A stretch of DNA of 64,000 nucleotides from assembly GCF_004402785.1 (NCBI RefSeq), contig NZ_SOFP01000005.1:30158-94157 (forward strand). The letters run 5' to 3'. The stretch comes from Cryobacterium algoritolerans. Lineage in GTDB: Bacteria; Actinomycetota; Actinomycetes; Actinomycetales; Microbacteriaceae. The position numbers and the translations under genes are program-made. This document shows positions 8,477 through 16,832 of this stretch, in pieces; the stretch's first letter is position 1, and each line of letters begins with the position of its first letter. Below the pieces are notes generated by a model. The model had not been told where the DNA came from, made no database searches, and was given only the letters and a program-made list of their open reading frames with translations.

Positions 8477-9412
8477 ATGAACATTGACAAACGAACCGGC
8501 CGGTCCGTTCTGCTGACAGCCTCGATCGGGGTTACCGCGGCGCTCGTGCTGGCGGCGTGTTCCGCCGCCGGCACGTCCCCAGCAGCGAAGGCGCCGTCCC
8601 CCTCCGCCGCGGAGGTCGACGCTACTGCGGCGGCGGCGCTGCCGGCGAAGTACAAGGATGCGGGCACCATCAAGGTCGCCTCCGACATCCCGTTCCCGCC
8701 GATGGAGATGTTCGACGACAACCAGGTTCTCACCGGGTTCGACTACGACCTCGCCCAGGCCATCGGCGCCAAGCTCGGCGTGACGATGGAACTGCAGACC
8801 CAGGCCTTCGACAGCATCATCCCCTCGCTCCAGTCCGGTAAGCACGACGTGATCATGTCCGGGATGAATGACACCCCGGAGCGACAGAAGACGATCGACT
8901 TCGTCGACTACTTCCACGCCGGGTTCTCCATCCTCGTGCCCGCGGGCAACCCCGGCAGGATCGCCACGGTACTCGACCTCTGCGGCAAGGACGTCGCGGT
9001 TCAGAAGGCAACCGTGCAGGCCGAGATCCTGCACGGCTACGACGCCGACTGCACGGCGGCCGGTCCCGGCCCAATGAAGATCGCCGAGCTCCCGTTGGAG
9101 ACGGACGTGCAAACGGCGGTTCGCTCCGGGAAGGCCATCGCCGACGTCGTCGATTCGGCCGTCGCCTCCTACGCAGCCCAGACCGCGGGCGGCGGGAAGA
9201 TGTTCGAGGTCGTGCGCGACCCGGCCAACCCGGCAGGCTACAACCCGGTCTTCACCGGCATCGGCGTGCTCAAGAAGGACTCGGGGCTGAGCCAGGCCCT
9301 GCTGCTGGCGTTGCAGGCGGTCGTGGCAGACGGCTCCTACGCGGAAATCCTGAAGAAGTACGACATGGGCGACTACGCCGTCGACGCCGCCGGCCTCAAC
9401 CTCGGGTCGTGA
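8477..9412 (+). CDS. Amino-acid ABC transporter substrate-binding lipoprotein (family 3)
   Basis: This 311-residue protein begins with a lipoprotein signal peptide whose lipobox LAAC places the lipidated Cys at residue 28. The mature part shows the family 3 solute-binding fold: KVASDIPFPPMEMFDDNQV, then GFDYDLAQAIGAKLG, and MSGMNDTPERQKTIDFVDYF. It captures polar amino acids or related compounds outside the membrane and delivers them to the adjacent permease. GGAG is present upstream of the ATG. It sits 82 bases after the racemase-like gene and four bases before the permease, so it belongs to the same operon. The ligand could be an N-acyl or D-amino acid, which is inferred from the neighbours. 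Confidence 0.9.
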   Translation: MNIDKRTGRSVLLTASIGVTAALVLAACSAAGTSPAAKAPSPSAAEVDATAAAALPAKYKDAGTIKVASDIPFPPMEMFDDNQVLTGFDYDLAQAIGAKLGVTMELQTQAFDSIIPSLQSGKHDVIMSGMNDTPERQKTIDFVDYFHAGFSILVPAGNPGRIATVLDLCGKDVAVQKATVQAEILHGYDADCTAAGPGPMKIAELPLETDVQTAVRSGKAIADVVDSAVASYAAQTAGGGKMFEVVRDPANPAGYNPVFTGIGVLKKDSGLSQALLLALQAVVADGSYAEILKKYDMGDYAVDAAGLNLGS

Positions 9413-9416
9413 CCGG

Positions 9417-10400
9417 ATGCCGCAGGCAACCCTGACCGGCCAGGGCCGGGCAGCTGCCGGTCTCGCGCTCGAGATCGACCCAGATGACATCGTCGCCGTG
9501 CCGCTGCGGCATCCGTGGCGGTGGATCCTGGCCGTCTTTCTGCTGATCGGATTCGTGAGCCTCGGCATCTCGCTCTGGCAGAACGAGAACATCAACCACC
9601 CCACCATCACCGAGTTCATCTTCAACCCCCGGATCCTCAGCGGAGTCCTGCTCACCATCATGCTCACGGTCGTCGCCATGCTGGTGTCCTCCGTGCTCGG
9701 GGTGCTGCTTGCCGTGATGCGACTCTCGAACAACCCGGTGATGAACACCCTCGCCTGGCTCTACGTCTGGGCGTTCCGCGGCACCCCCCTGCTGATCCAG
9801 ATCGTTTTCTGGGGCTATCTCGGGCTGCTCTACTCGCAAATCTCGATGGGCATCCCGTTCACCGATTTCACGATCTTCTCGATCGACACGAACACGCTGA
9901 TCCCGGCCCTCACCGCCGGGCTCCTCGCCCTCACCCTCAACCAGGCCGCCTACTCGGCGGAGATCGTGCGCTCCGGCATGCTCTCGGTCGACGAGGGCCA
10001 GTACGAGGCCGCCTATTCGGTCGGGATGAGCCCGGTCTTCACCCTGTTCAAGGTGGTCCTGCCGCAGGCGATGCGGGTGATCATCCCGCCGATGGGCAAC
10101 GAGACGATCTCGATGCTCAAGAACACCTCCCTGCTGTCGGTCATCGCGGTGCTCGAGCTCTACACGGTCGCCACCCAGATCTCCTCGCAGAACCTACGCC
10201 AGGTCGAACTGCTCCTCGTCGTCAGCTGCTGGTACCTGTTCCTCACCTCCGTGCTGTCCATCCCGCAGTACTACCTCGAGCGTTTCTACGGCCGCGGCAA
10301 GGCCAGGAGCCTGCCTCCCACCCCGTTCGAACGTCTCAGCGCGGTCCTTCGGCGCACCCCGATCAATACCCACCGCACCGACAGTCAGGACGTCTCATGA
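9417..10400 (+). CDS. Amino-acid ABC transporter permease (HisM/ArtQ family)
   Basis: This 327-residue integral membrane protein has a cytoplasmic N-terminal extension of about 35 residues, a first membrane helix (WILAVFLLIGFVSLGISLW), then the HisM-type permease core. The TM core includes SGVLLTIMLTVVAMLVSSVL and the EAA loop EGQYEAAYSVGMSPVFTLF followed by VVLPQAMRVIIPPMGNE, which couples to the ATPase. There is a single permease gene, so it presumably forms a homodimer. It lies between the binding protein and the ATPase; its stop overlaps the ATPase ATG. Confidence 0.92.
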   Translation: MPQATLTGQGRAAAGLALEIDPDDIVAVPLRHPWRWILAVFLLIGFVSLGISLWQNENINHPTITEFIFNPRILSGVLLTIMLTVVAMLVSSVLGVLLAVMRLSNNPVMNTLAWLYVWAFRGTPLLIQIVFWGYLGLLYSQISMGIPFTDFTIFSIDTNTLIPALTAGLLALTLNQAAYSAEIVRSGMLSVDEGQYEAAYSVGMSPVFTLFKVVLPQAMRVIIPPMGNETISMLKNTSLLSVIAVLELYTVATQISSQNLRQVELLLVVSCWYLFLTSVLSIPQYYLERFYGRGKARSLPPTPFERLSAVLRRTPINTHRTDSQDVS

Positions 10401-11248
10401 CCGGAGCAACCCCAGGCACCTCCAACGCGACCTCACGGGCGACAACCGCCACTCCCGCGACCGGGCTGGATGTGCGGGGGGTTACGGTCGAACCGCTGCT
10501 CAACGCAGTCAAGGTGCGCAAGAGCTACGGCGGGACCCCGGTTCTGAAGGGCATCTCGCTTGCCGTTAACCCAGGCCAGGTCACGTGCCTCCTCGGTCCG
10601 TCCGGTTCGGGAAAGTCCACGTTCCTGCGCTGCATCAACCACCTCGAGCGCATCGACGGCGGCCGGATCTCGGTCGGCGGTGAGCTCGTCGGCTACGCCC
10701 AGCGCAAAGATCGCATCTTCGAGATGAACCCCCGCGAGGTTGCCAGGCAGCGTCGGGGGATCGGCATGGTCTTTCAGCGATTCAACCTGTTCCCGCACAT
10801 GACCGCCCTCGAGAACATCACGGCCGCACCGATAGGCGTGCGCCGGATCTCCAAGCAGAAGGCAAAGGATCGCGGCCTCGAACTGCTCGACCGCGTGGGC
10901 CTGGCCAGCCTGGCCCAGTCGTATCCGGCCCAACTCTCCGGCGGGCAGCAGCAGCGCGTCGCGATTGCCAGAGCGCTCGCAATGGATCCCCAGCTGCTCC
11001 TCTTCGATGAGCCGACCAGCGCCCTGGATCCCGAACTCGTCGGCGACGTGCTGGACGTGATGCGTACCCTCGCCGCGGACGGAATGACCATGGTCGTCGT
11101 GACCCACGAAATCGGTTTCGCCAGGGGCGCCGCCGACGTGGTGGTCTTCATGGACGGTGGGGTCGTCGTCGAATCGGGGCCGCCGGCGGCCGTCCTCGAC
11201 GACCCGCAGAGTCCGCGAACGAGGGCATTCCTGGACAGCGTGATGTAG
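10397..11248 (+). CDS. Amino-acid ABC transporter ATP-binding protein (GlnQ/HisP type)
   Basis: This 283-residue ATPase energises the adjacent permease. Walker A is GPSGSGKST, the Q-loop region reads GMVFQRFNLFPHMTALENI, the signature is LSGGQQQRVAIARAL, Walker B is LLLFDEPTSALDP and the switch His is in VVVTHEIGFA. The first 35 residues are a Thr/Ala-rich extension not typical of the family. The frame is open further upstream, but the ATG at 10397 overlaps the permease stop by four bases, the usual arrangement. It is the last gene of the operon. Confidence 0.92.
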   Translation: MTGATPGTSNATSRATTATPATGLDVRGVTVEPLLNAVKVRKSYGGTPVLKGISLAVNPGQVTCLLGPSGSGKSTFLRCINHLERIDGGRISVGGELVGYAQRKDRIFEMNPREVARQRRGIGMVFQRFNLFPHMTALENITAAPIGVRRISKQKAKDRGLELLDRVGLASLAQSYPAQLSGGQQQRVAIARALAMDPQLLLFDEPTSALDPELVGDVLDVMRTLAADGMTMVVVTHEIGFARGAADVVVFMDGGVVVESGPPAAVLDDPQSPRTRAFLDSVM

Positions 11249-11326
11249 AGAGGGTCGACCTCGAACCCTCCCCGGAGTACCGTGACACTGGGTGCGGGCT
11301 CACCGTGGCCAGAAGACGGAGTCGTC

Positions 11327-12280
11327 ATGTCGTCACTGACAAACTACGGCCAGGCGATCGCATCGACCACCATCGCGCTCCAGGAGCTCCTGGCCTCTCC
11401 GCCGGTCGGCTTGCAGGCCACCGCTCGGGCGCCCGGCGAGGCCAGGTCCGGTGTGACCGGGGCGTCGGTGAACCTGTTCCTCTACAGCGACAGTCTGATC
11501 AGCTACCGCGAGGGCAGCGCCCAGCACGGCCCGAGCCGGGTCATCGCCGAGTTGCATTACCTGGTCAGCTCCTTCCCATCGGAGGACGGAGACACGGATG
11601 CCGCCAGCCACCGGGCCTTCGGCACCGCCAGGGCCGCGATCGAGCGGCACCCGGTGCTCACGGTCCCGGTCGGGTCGGCGGACAGTCTCCAGGTCTGGCT
11701 CACCCCATCGCCCCTGACCACCGAGGTGCTCACCGCACTCTGGCAGGCCTCCGGGGCGCCGTTGCGGTTGTCTTTCGCGGTGATGGCCTCCTTCACCCTC
11801 GACGCCGCCGAGCGGGTCGCCGTGGTCGGCACCGTGCACGACGTCGTGCAGCTCGCCGGGGCGGGAGCGATCGCCGTGTTCAGCGGCACGGATGCGGCGG
11901 CGAAGGCGGCCGCAGCGGCATCCGTGGCGCACGAGTTGGGCAAGCCCCTCGTGACCGTGCCGCTCGACTCCATCGTTGGCCACGACATGGACGAAACCGA
12001 GCGCAAGCTCACCGAACTGTTCGAGCAGCCCGAGCACCGCGGGGCGGTGCTCCTGATCGACGGTGCCGAGGACCTGTTCGGCGTGCGGCCGGAGGTGCTC
12101 GACCTGGACGACCCATACTCCGAGGTCGAGATCGGCCAGGTGCTCGACCTGCTCGGCCAGGCCCCGAGCGTCGTGATCATCGCGGTGCGGGATTCGGCCG
12201 GCGACGAGCTCGCCGACAGGACCAGGGTCGAGGTGCGTTTTCCGTCCGAGGGGCAGGCCGACTCCGCAGCGGCCGGTTGA
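11327..12280 (+). CDS. DUF4255 (Pvc16/Afp16-like) protein fused to a degenerate AAA+ ATPase-like domain
   Basis: Residues 5-165 match DUF4255, the tail-terminator/cap family of extracellular contractile injection systems: NYGQAIASTTIALQELL, SVNLFLYSDSLISYRE, LHYLVSSFPS, AIERHPVLTV, VWLTPSPLTTEVLTALW and LRLSFAVMASF. Residues about 180-306 resemble the Afp15/Pvc15 AAA+ partner: a Walker A-like SGTDAAAKAAAA without the usual GKT, then LLIDGAEDLFGVRPEVLDL, which parallels the FDEADALFGKRSEV pattern of that ATPase, followed by YSEVEIGQVLDLL and a sensor-1-like IIAVRD. The missing P-loop and DE residues suggest the domain does not hydrolyse ATP. The ATG at 11327 is chosen because family members begin at this point. 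No sheath, tube, baseplate or spike gene is nearby, so the gene is orphaned. Confidence 0.7.
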   Translation: MSSLTNYGQAIASTTIALQELLASPPVGLQATARAPGEARSGVTGASVNLFLYSDSLISYREGSAQHGPSRVIAELHYLVSSFPSEDGDTDAASHRAFGTARAAIERHPVLTVPVGSADSLQVWLTPSPLTTEVLTALWQASGAPLRLSFAVMASFTLDAAERVAVVGTVHDVVQLAGAGAIAVFSGTDAAAKAAAAASVAHELGKPLVTVPLDSIVGHDMDETERKLTELFEQPEHRGAVLLIDGAEDLFGVRPEVLDLDDPYSEVEIGQVLDLLGQAPSVVIIAVRDSAGDELADRTRVEVRFPSEGQADSAAAG

Positions 12281-12314
12281 GCCTCCGCCGGCGCCCCGAG
12301 TGTTGATGCCCGTT

Positions 12315-12341
12315 GCCGGGCCGCGCTTCAGCGCGCCCGGC
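12315..12341. terminator. Hairpin between convergent genes
   Basis: GCCGGGCCGCGC and GCGCGCCCGGC pair with one bulge around the loop TTCA. It lies just after the DUF4255 gene and overlaps the 3' end of the convergent DUF429 gene. No U-tract follows, so rho-independent function is uncertain. Confidence 0.4.
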
Positions 12342-13149
12342 GCTGTTGCGGCCTGGCCGGTGCGATGATCGTGGGCCGGTGCCCGTCGGCGGACGCCTGG
12401 TCGCCGGCGCCGAGCACCTGGCTCCGCTCGACGCCGTGGTGCCACCAGAGCGACGCGGTCCAGGCGCTGACCAGGGCGTCGATCAGGTCTTCCCGGTGCT
12501 TGTATGCCCGGTCGAGCAGCGGGGAATGGCTGGTGACCAGTGAATCTGACACCGGGTGGGTGGACAGGTCCAGAGGCGGCATCGCGGTCTGGAGCCGCCA
12601 GAGCCGTTGGATGAGGTCGTCGCAGACGATCGCCCTGGCGGCGCGGCGCTGGTCGGGAGGGAGGGACGACCCCATCCGCTTGTAGCGGGGCCGTTTATCG
12701 TCGTAGCCGAACTCCTCGGCGCCGACGAGGGTCGTGTATGGGTAGCACTCGAAGAAACTGGCAGTGCCGGGGTCCACCGGCGACAGGCCGTCGGTGTAGG
12801 TCCAGCCGGAGGCCTCGAGCCCGCGGCGGATCGACACTCCGCCCTGCCAGGGGCGGGCGAGGTTGGAGGCGTTCGCGGAGACGAACCAGCCGCCGTAGCG
12901 ATTGCCGGTCTCCCGCTCGCACAGCCGCATTCCGGCGGGGTTGTTGACCACCAGCGGAGCGTCGATCGCAAGCACGGCGCCCGGCTCCCACATCGAGTCG
13001 ATCCACGCGAGAACGGCGTGGGTGCCTCTGGCCCAGCCGGCGTCGAGGACGTGGCCGTCTTCGTCGATGCAGGCCAGGCCGGTTTCGTTGGCCGGTTTGG
13101 TGGCCGTTCCTTCGGCCCAGGCTAGATCAACTCCGAGGAATCGCGTCAT
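12328..13149 (-). CDS. DUF429 domain-containing protein
   Basis: This 273-residue protein matches the DUF429 family, predicted to adopt an RNase H-like nuclease fold. The N-terminal FLGVDLAWAEG carries the first acidic residue; LAIDAPLVVNN (about 60-70) the second; CERETGNRYGGWFVSANASN, ASFFECYPYTTLVG and the C-terminal HREDLIDALVSAWTASLW (with two Asp residues) complete the family pattern. The reaction is not known. The last 30 residues (basic, Pro/Arg-rich) lie outside the domain. It ends against the DUF4255 gene and is divergent from the sugar porter. Confidence 0.85.
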   Translation of the reverse strand: MTRFLGVDLAWAEGTATKPANETGLACIDEDGHVLDAGWARGTHAVLAWIDSMWEPGAVLAIDAPLVVNNPAGMRLCERETGNRYGGWFVSANASNLARPWQGGVSIRRGLEASGWTYTDGLSPVDPGTASFFECYPYTTLVGAEEFGYDDKRPRYKRMGSSLPPDQRRAARAIVCDDLIQRLWRLQTAMPPLDLSTHPVSDSLVTSHSPLLDRAYKHREDLIDALVSAWTASLWWHHGVERSQVLGAGDQASADGHRPTIIAPARPQQRRAR

Positions 13150-13214
13150 GCGTCATGACTAGCACAACCCGCTGACACCCGAAGTGGGCCTTCCGCCAGG
13201 GTCCCTGCTTCCGC

Positions 13215-13249
13215 TAGCATTTGCGGATTTTTCCGGCGGACACCGCCGG
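13215..13249 (+). promoter_or_regulatory. Possible promoter and stem-loop upstream of the sugar porter
   Basis: TAGCAT at 13215-13220 could be a -10 box for the porter gene. CCGGCGG (13233-13239) and CCGCCGG (13243-13249) form a perfect seven-base-pair inverted repeat around ACA, within the presumed leader. It could be an operator or leader stem. A weak call. Confidence 0.3.
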
Positions 13250-13294
13250 GCGTAGCCTCGGGAGGTTGTCAAACAGAAACCGAGGGCCCGCGTG

Positions 13295-14767
13295 ATGAAC
13301 CAGAAACTACAACCGTCGACGAACGGAAAGGTCATCGCGCTCGCTGTCGCGGGGGCCTTCGGAGGATTCCTCTTCGGGTTCGACGCGTCGGTGATCAATG
13401 GCGCCGTCAATGCCATTCAGGATGAGTACGCCCTCAACGCGACCCTGACGGGCCTGGCCGTGGCGAGCGCGCTACTCGGCGCCGCGGCCGGGGCGTACCT
13501 CGGCGGAAGCGTGGGCGACCGGTTCGGTCGCATCCCCGTCATGCTGCTCGGCTCTATTATGTTCTTCATTAGCTCGGTGGGATCGGCCTTCGCATTCGGC
13601 GTCTTCGACCTTGTACTCTGGCGGATCGTCGGCGGGCTCGGAATCGGACTCGCATCCGTGGTTGCTCCCGCGTACATCGCGGAAATCTCGCCCAGGCAGA
13701 TGCGCGGCCGGCTGGGATCGCTCCAGCAGCTCGCCATCACCGTCGGAATCTTCTCGGCGCTGCTCTCCGACGCGGTCTTCGCCAACTCCGCCGGCGGCGC
13801 CAGCGAACCGTCCCTGTTCGGGCTCGACGCCTGGCGGTGGATGTTCCTCGCCTGCGCCCTTCCCGCCGCCGTGTACTTCGTGATCGCCAGGGTCTTGCCG
13901 GAGTCGCCGCGTTTCCTCGTGCTGAAGGAGCGCGAGGACGAGGCCCGCACCGTGTTCGAGAAGCTCTGGCCGAACGGCGACGTGGACCGCGAGATCCGCG
14001 ATATCAGGGCGTCGATCGCGGTCGACAAGCGCGCGACCCGCTCCGGTTCGCTCCGCGGCTCGGCGATGGGCCTTCGACCGATCGTCTGGGTTGGCATCGG
14101 CTTGTCGGTCTTCCAGCAGTTCGTCGGCATCAACGTGATCTTCTTCTACTCGACCACTCTGTGGAAGGCGGTCGGCTTCGAGGAGTCCAGCTCCCTGACC
14201 ATCTCCGTGTTCACCGGGCTCACCAACATCCTGGTCACCTTCATCGCGATCGCCCTGATCGACCGGATCGGCCGCCGGCCGATCCTGATGACTGGATCGA
14301 TCGGGATGACCCTGTCGCTGACCACCATGGCCGTCGCGTTCAGCCAGGCCGTCACCGTGAACGGCGACCTCAGCCTGCCCGGCGCCTGGGGTCCGATCGC
14401 TCTTGTCGCCGCGAACGTGTTCGTCATCGCCTTCGGCGCATCGTGGGGTCCGGTGGTCTGGGTACTGCTCGGCGAAATCTTCCCGAACACCATCCGGGTG
14501 AGGGCGCTCGGAATCGCGGCCGCGGCCCAGTGGGTTGCCAACTTCCTGGTTGCCGTCACCTTCCCGCTGTTGGCGGCGGTGTCGCTGCCGTTGACCTACG
14601 GCATGTACGCACTGTTCGCGGCCTTGTCGTTCGTCTTCGTGCTGACCAAGATCCCGGAAACGAACGGGATGTCACTCGACGAGGCGAACACGCTGCTGCC
14701 GCCGAAGAACGCGGCGAAGAAGGCGGCGGCGAGGCTCGCTGCGGAGAAGGTGCCGGTCAGGACCTGA
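13295..14767 (+). CDS. Sugar porter family MFS transporter
   Basis: This 490-residue protein with 12 predicted membrane helices is a sugar:proton symporter-type MFS carrier. Sugar-porter signatures are present: GGFLFGFDASVINGA in helix 1, GGSVGDRFGRIPVMLLGS in the 2-3 loop, RIVGGLGIGLASVVAPAYIA with EISPRQMRGRLGSL, PESPRFLV before the central loop, QQFVGINVIFFYSTTLW in helix 7, DRIGRRP in the 8-9 loop, and PETNGMSLDEA after helix 12. The ATG at 13295 is taken; a GTG lies immediately before it. The substrate is probably a hexose or pentose. It stands alone, convergent with the RNase H gene two bases away. Confidence 0.92.
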   Translation: MNQKLQPSTNGKVIALAVAGAFGGFLFGFDASVINGAVNAIQDEYALNATLTGLAVASALLGAAAGAYLGGSVGDRFGRIPVMLLGSIMFFISSVGSAFAFGVFDLVLWRIVGGLGIGLASVVAPAYIAEISPRQMRGRLGSLQQLAITVGIFSALLSDAVFANSAGGASEPSLFGLDAWRWMFLACALPAAVYFVIARVLPESPRFLVLKEREDEARTVFEKLWPNGDVDREIRDIRASIAVDKRATRSGSLRGSAMGLRPIVWVGIGLSVFQQFVGINVIFFYSTTLWKAVGFEESSSLTISVFTGLTNILVTFIAIALIDRIGRRPILMTGSIGMTLSLTTMAVAFSQAVTVNGDLSLPGAWGPIALVAANVFVIAFGASWGPVVWVLLGEIFPNTIRVRALGIAAAAQWVANFLVAVTFPLLAAVSLPLTYGMYALFAALSFVFVLTKIPETNGMSLDEANTLLPPKNAAKKAAARLAAEKVPVRT

Positions 14768-14769
14768 CC

Positions 14770-15519
14770 TTAGATCAGGCCGCGCAGCAGTTCCTCCGAG
14801 CTCACCCCGAGGCGGTCGGCACGTTCGGCCAGGCGCGCGTGCTCGTCGACGGAGAGCGCCAGCGAGATCGTGCGACCAGGTGCGGCAGCCGGCTCGGTGG
14901 CGGCGGAGTCGAAGGAGAAGAGTTCGGGATGTACCGAGCGGGCGGCGGGCTCCGAGGCCGGAGGCGGGGCAGCGGGCGAGGCCGTCGATCCTCGGCGCGG
15001 GGGCGCGCTGCGAACGACGACGGATGAGGCCTCGGTGGCCGGCAGCAGAGCGCCGGTTCGCACCCACCCTGGGCCGGGCTTGAACGGGACCTTGCTCTGG
15101 AACGCCTCAGAGACGGCGCGGGCGCGGCTGTCCGCGGCCTCGTTCAGCGGATGATTCGCGTGCCCCTTGACCCATTCGAACCGGTACCGGCGGCCGACGA
15201 GCGCGGCGTCGATCTCCTGGAGCAGCTCGAGGTTCAGCACGGGTCTACCGTCGGCCTTGCGCCAGCCCTTGGCCTTCCAGCCGCGCATCCACTTCGTCAC
15301 CGAGTTGATCACATACTGGCTGTCGCAGAGCACCAGAAGGTCGTCATCAAGGTGCGCGGTCGCCCGGAACAGCTCCAGCACAGCCCTGAGCTCGCCCTGG
15401 TTGTTGGTGGCGTGCGCCCACCCGCCTGCCCCCCAGCAGAAGTCGCTGACGTACCACGCCCATCCGGCCGGGCCGGGGTTGCCGAGGGCGGAGCCGTCGG
15501 CGGCGGCGATGATGGTCAT
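14770..15519 (-). CDS. rnhA: Ribonuclease HI with C-terminal extension
   Basis: Residues 1-140 form a type 1 RNase H that cleaves RNA in RNA:DNA hybrids. The DEDD metal-binding set is visible: Asp8 (AAADGSALGNPGP), Glu43 (NNQGELRAV), Asp66 (LLVLCDSQYV) and Asp130 (LNEAADSRA), with His120 in VKGHANHPLN. After the nuclease the protein has a Pro/Ala-rich linker and a final 32 residues, ISLALSVDEHARLAERADRL and on, which look like a small helical, ribbon-helix-helix-like or dimerisation element. The total of 249 residues exceeds the usual 150-160. The ATG at 15519 gives the standard family N-terminus; the frame is open far upstream, but that sequence is not conserved. Confidence 0.9.
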   Translation of the reverse strand: MTIIAAADGSALGNPGPAGWAWYVSDFCWGAGGWAHATNNQGELRAVLELFRATAHLDDDLLVLCDSQYVINSVTKWMRGWKAKGWRKADGRPVLNLELLQEIDAALVGRRYRFEWVKGHANHPLNEAADSRARAVSEAFQSKVPFKPGPGWVRTGALLPATEASSVVVRSAPPRRGSTASPAAPPPASEPAARSVHPELFSFDSAATEPAAAPGRTISLALSVDEHARLAERADRLGVSSEELLRGLI

Positions 15520-15599
15520 GGCTGGCCTTTCGTCTGGTCCCGGAACGGGGACCTGTCTATTTTGCCACCGGGACGAGGGTGACCCCGCAGGAACGGCCG

Positions 15600-16781
15600 C
15601 TAGCCCTGGATACAGTCCCCGGAGGAGACCGGGGCCGACAGTGCCGCCGCCTGGGAGGCGACCGGGTCGACTTCCTCCATCGCGAGCGCATAACCAAGAT
15701 TGCTCGTGACGGTGGACTTGGCGAAGATGACCCCGGCCACCTGGCCGGCGTCGCTCAGGAGCGGCCCCCCGGATTCGCCGTGCTGCACGTCCGCGGCGAG
15801 GGTGTAGAGCTGCCGCTGCGCCGGTTCCCGGCCGTAGATGTCGGCGACGAGCGCCGGTGCCACGGCGACGACCTGGGCCGGCCCGGAGTCGAACGGGCCG
15901 CCGTACGGGTACCCGTCGCTGACGGCCCGGCTCCCCGGGGCGAGGTTGGGGCCGAGCTCGAGGGCCGGGACTGAGAGGCCGCTCACGGCGATGACCGCCA
16001 GGTCGACGACCGGGTCGAAGTAGACGACCTGGCCCGGCCTGGCGTTGCCGCCCGGCGTCACGACGACGGGTTCGGTCACGCCGGCGACGACGTGGGCGTT
16101 GGTGAGCACGCGGTCCGGGGCGATGACGAAACCGCTGCCGGACTGGTTCTGGCCGCAGGCGTACGCGGTTCCGGTGATCTTCATCACGGACTGCCGGGCC
16201 GACAGGAGTGCGGGGCTCTCGGAAGAGATGAGCGGGATCGTCGGGACCGGCCCGTTGAAGGCCTCGACCACCCGGGGGAGCGCTTCGCTGACGACGACGG
16301 AGCGCAGCTGGGCGAGGAACGACTTCAGGGGGTCGGGCGTCAGGGAGTCGATCGACCTGATCACGCCGGAGGAGGCGATGGCGGGAGAGAGCAGCGGCAC
16401 GCCCAGCCCGCCGATGCTGAACGCGAGCATCGACACGACGAGGGCTGATGCGACGACGGCGGCGCCGGCGCCGAGCATCCGGTCGGCCAGTCGGAGCTTT
16501 GTGCGGGCGCTGTGCGGGCGCAGGGACCGGCCGATCGAGCTGCCGAGGGAAAGGCCGCCGACCAGGAGCACCCCGGCCGCTGCGAGGGTGGCGGCCGTTC
16601 GCCATTCGGCGGCGGGAACCCAGGTGCCGACCAGCGGGACGAGGAAATAGGCAGCGATGCCACCGATGACGAGTCCGGCGATGCTGCTGAGGCTGCCGAT
16701 CAGGCCGCTGCGGAAGCCCGAGGCGAGATAGCTGACCAGCAGCAGGACCAGGAGGATGTCAACAATCGTTGAACCCGGCAT
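15600..16781 (-). CDS. MarP-family membrane serine protease (CvpA plus trypsin-like domain)
   Basis: This 393-residue protein resembles mycobacterial MarP, a periplasmic protease tied to acid and oxidative-stress resistance. The first 165 residues hold four CvpA-like membrane segments (IVDILLVLLLVSYLASGFRS at the start). The rest is a chymotrypsin-fold domain with the triad His230 (LTNAHVVAG), Asp260 (VVDLAVI) and Ser337 (HGESGGPLL). A Cys in TAYACGQNQ and a Cys four residues from the end match the stabilising disulfide known in MarP. The ATG at 16781 gives the natural N-terminus; upstream frame sequence is Arg/Pro-rich and unconserved. The gene is divergent from the DUF4192 gene. Confidence 0.9.
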   Translation of the reverse strand: MPGSTIVDILLVLLLVSYLASGFRSGLIGSLSSIAGLVIGGIAAYFLVPLVGTWVPAAEWRTAATLAAAGVLLVGGLSLGSSIGRSLRPHSARTKLRLADRMLGAGAAVVASALVVSMLAFSIGGLGVPLLSPAIASSGVIRSIDSLTPDPLKSFLAQLRSVVVSEALPRVVEAFNGPVPTIPLISSESPALLSARQSVMKITGTAYACGQNQSGSGFVIAPDRVLTNAHVVAGVTEPVVVTPGGNARPGQVVYFDPVVDLAVIAVSGLSVPALELGPNLAPGSRAVSDGYPYGGPFDSGPAQVVAVAPALVADIYGREPAQRQLYTLAADVQHGESGGPLLSDAGQVAGVIFAKSTVTSNLGYALAMEEVDPVASQAAALSAPVSSGDCIQG

Positions 16782-16832
16782 TCGTGGACCCTGCGCTTTC
16801 GTCGGTGTCGTGCGTTTCCCCACCGGCCGCAT

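Noticed and set aside
11327..12280. Treating the DUF4255 gene as evidence of a prophage or complete injection-system island
   Set aside because: Neighbours are an ABC transporter, a DUF429 gene and a sugar porter; no integrase, tail, sheath or baseplate gene is seen and base composition does not change.
12315..12341. Calling the hairpins in this window rho-independent terminators with certainty
   Set aside because: None is followed by a U-tract; stems alone are common in such GC-rich DNA, so confidence is kept low except for the perfect stem at 61720.
14770..16605. The RNase H frame read as a 611-residue fusion extending under the protease gene
   Set aside because: The upstream part is an out-of-frame, Arg/Pro-rich shadow of the MarP-like gene; the normal RNase HI start is at 15519.
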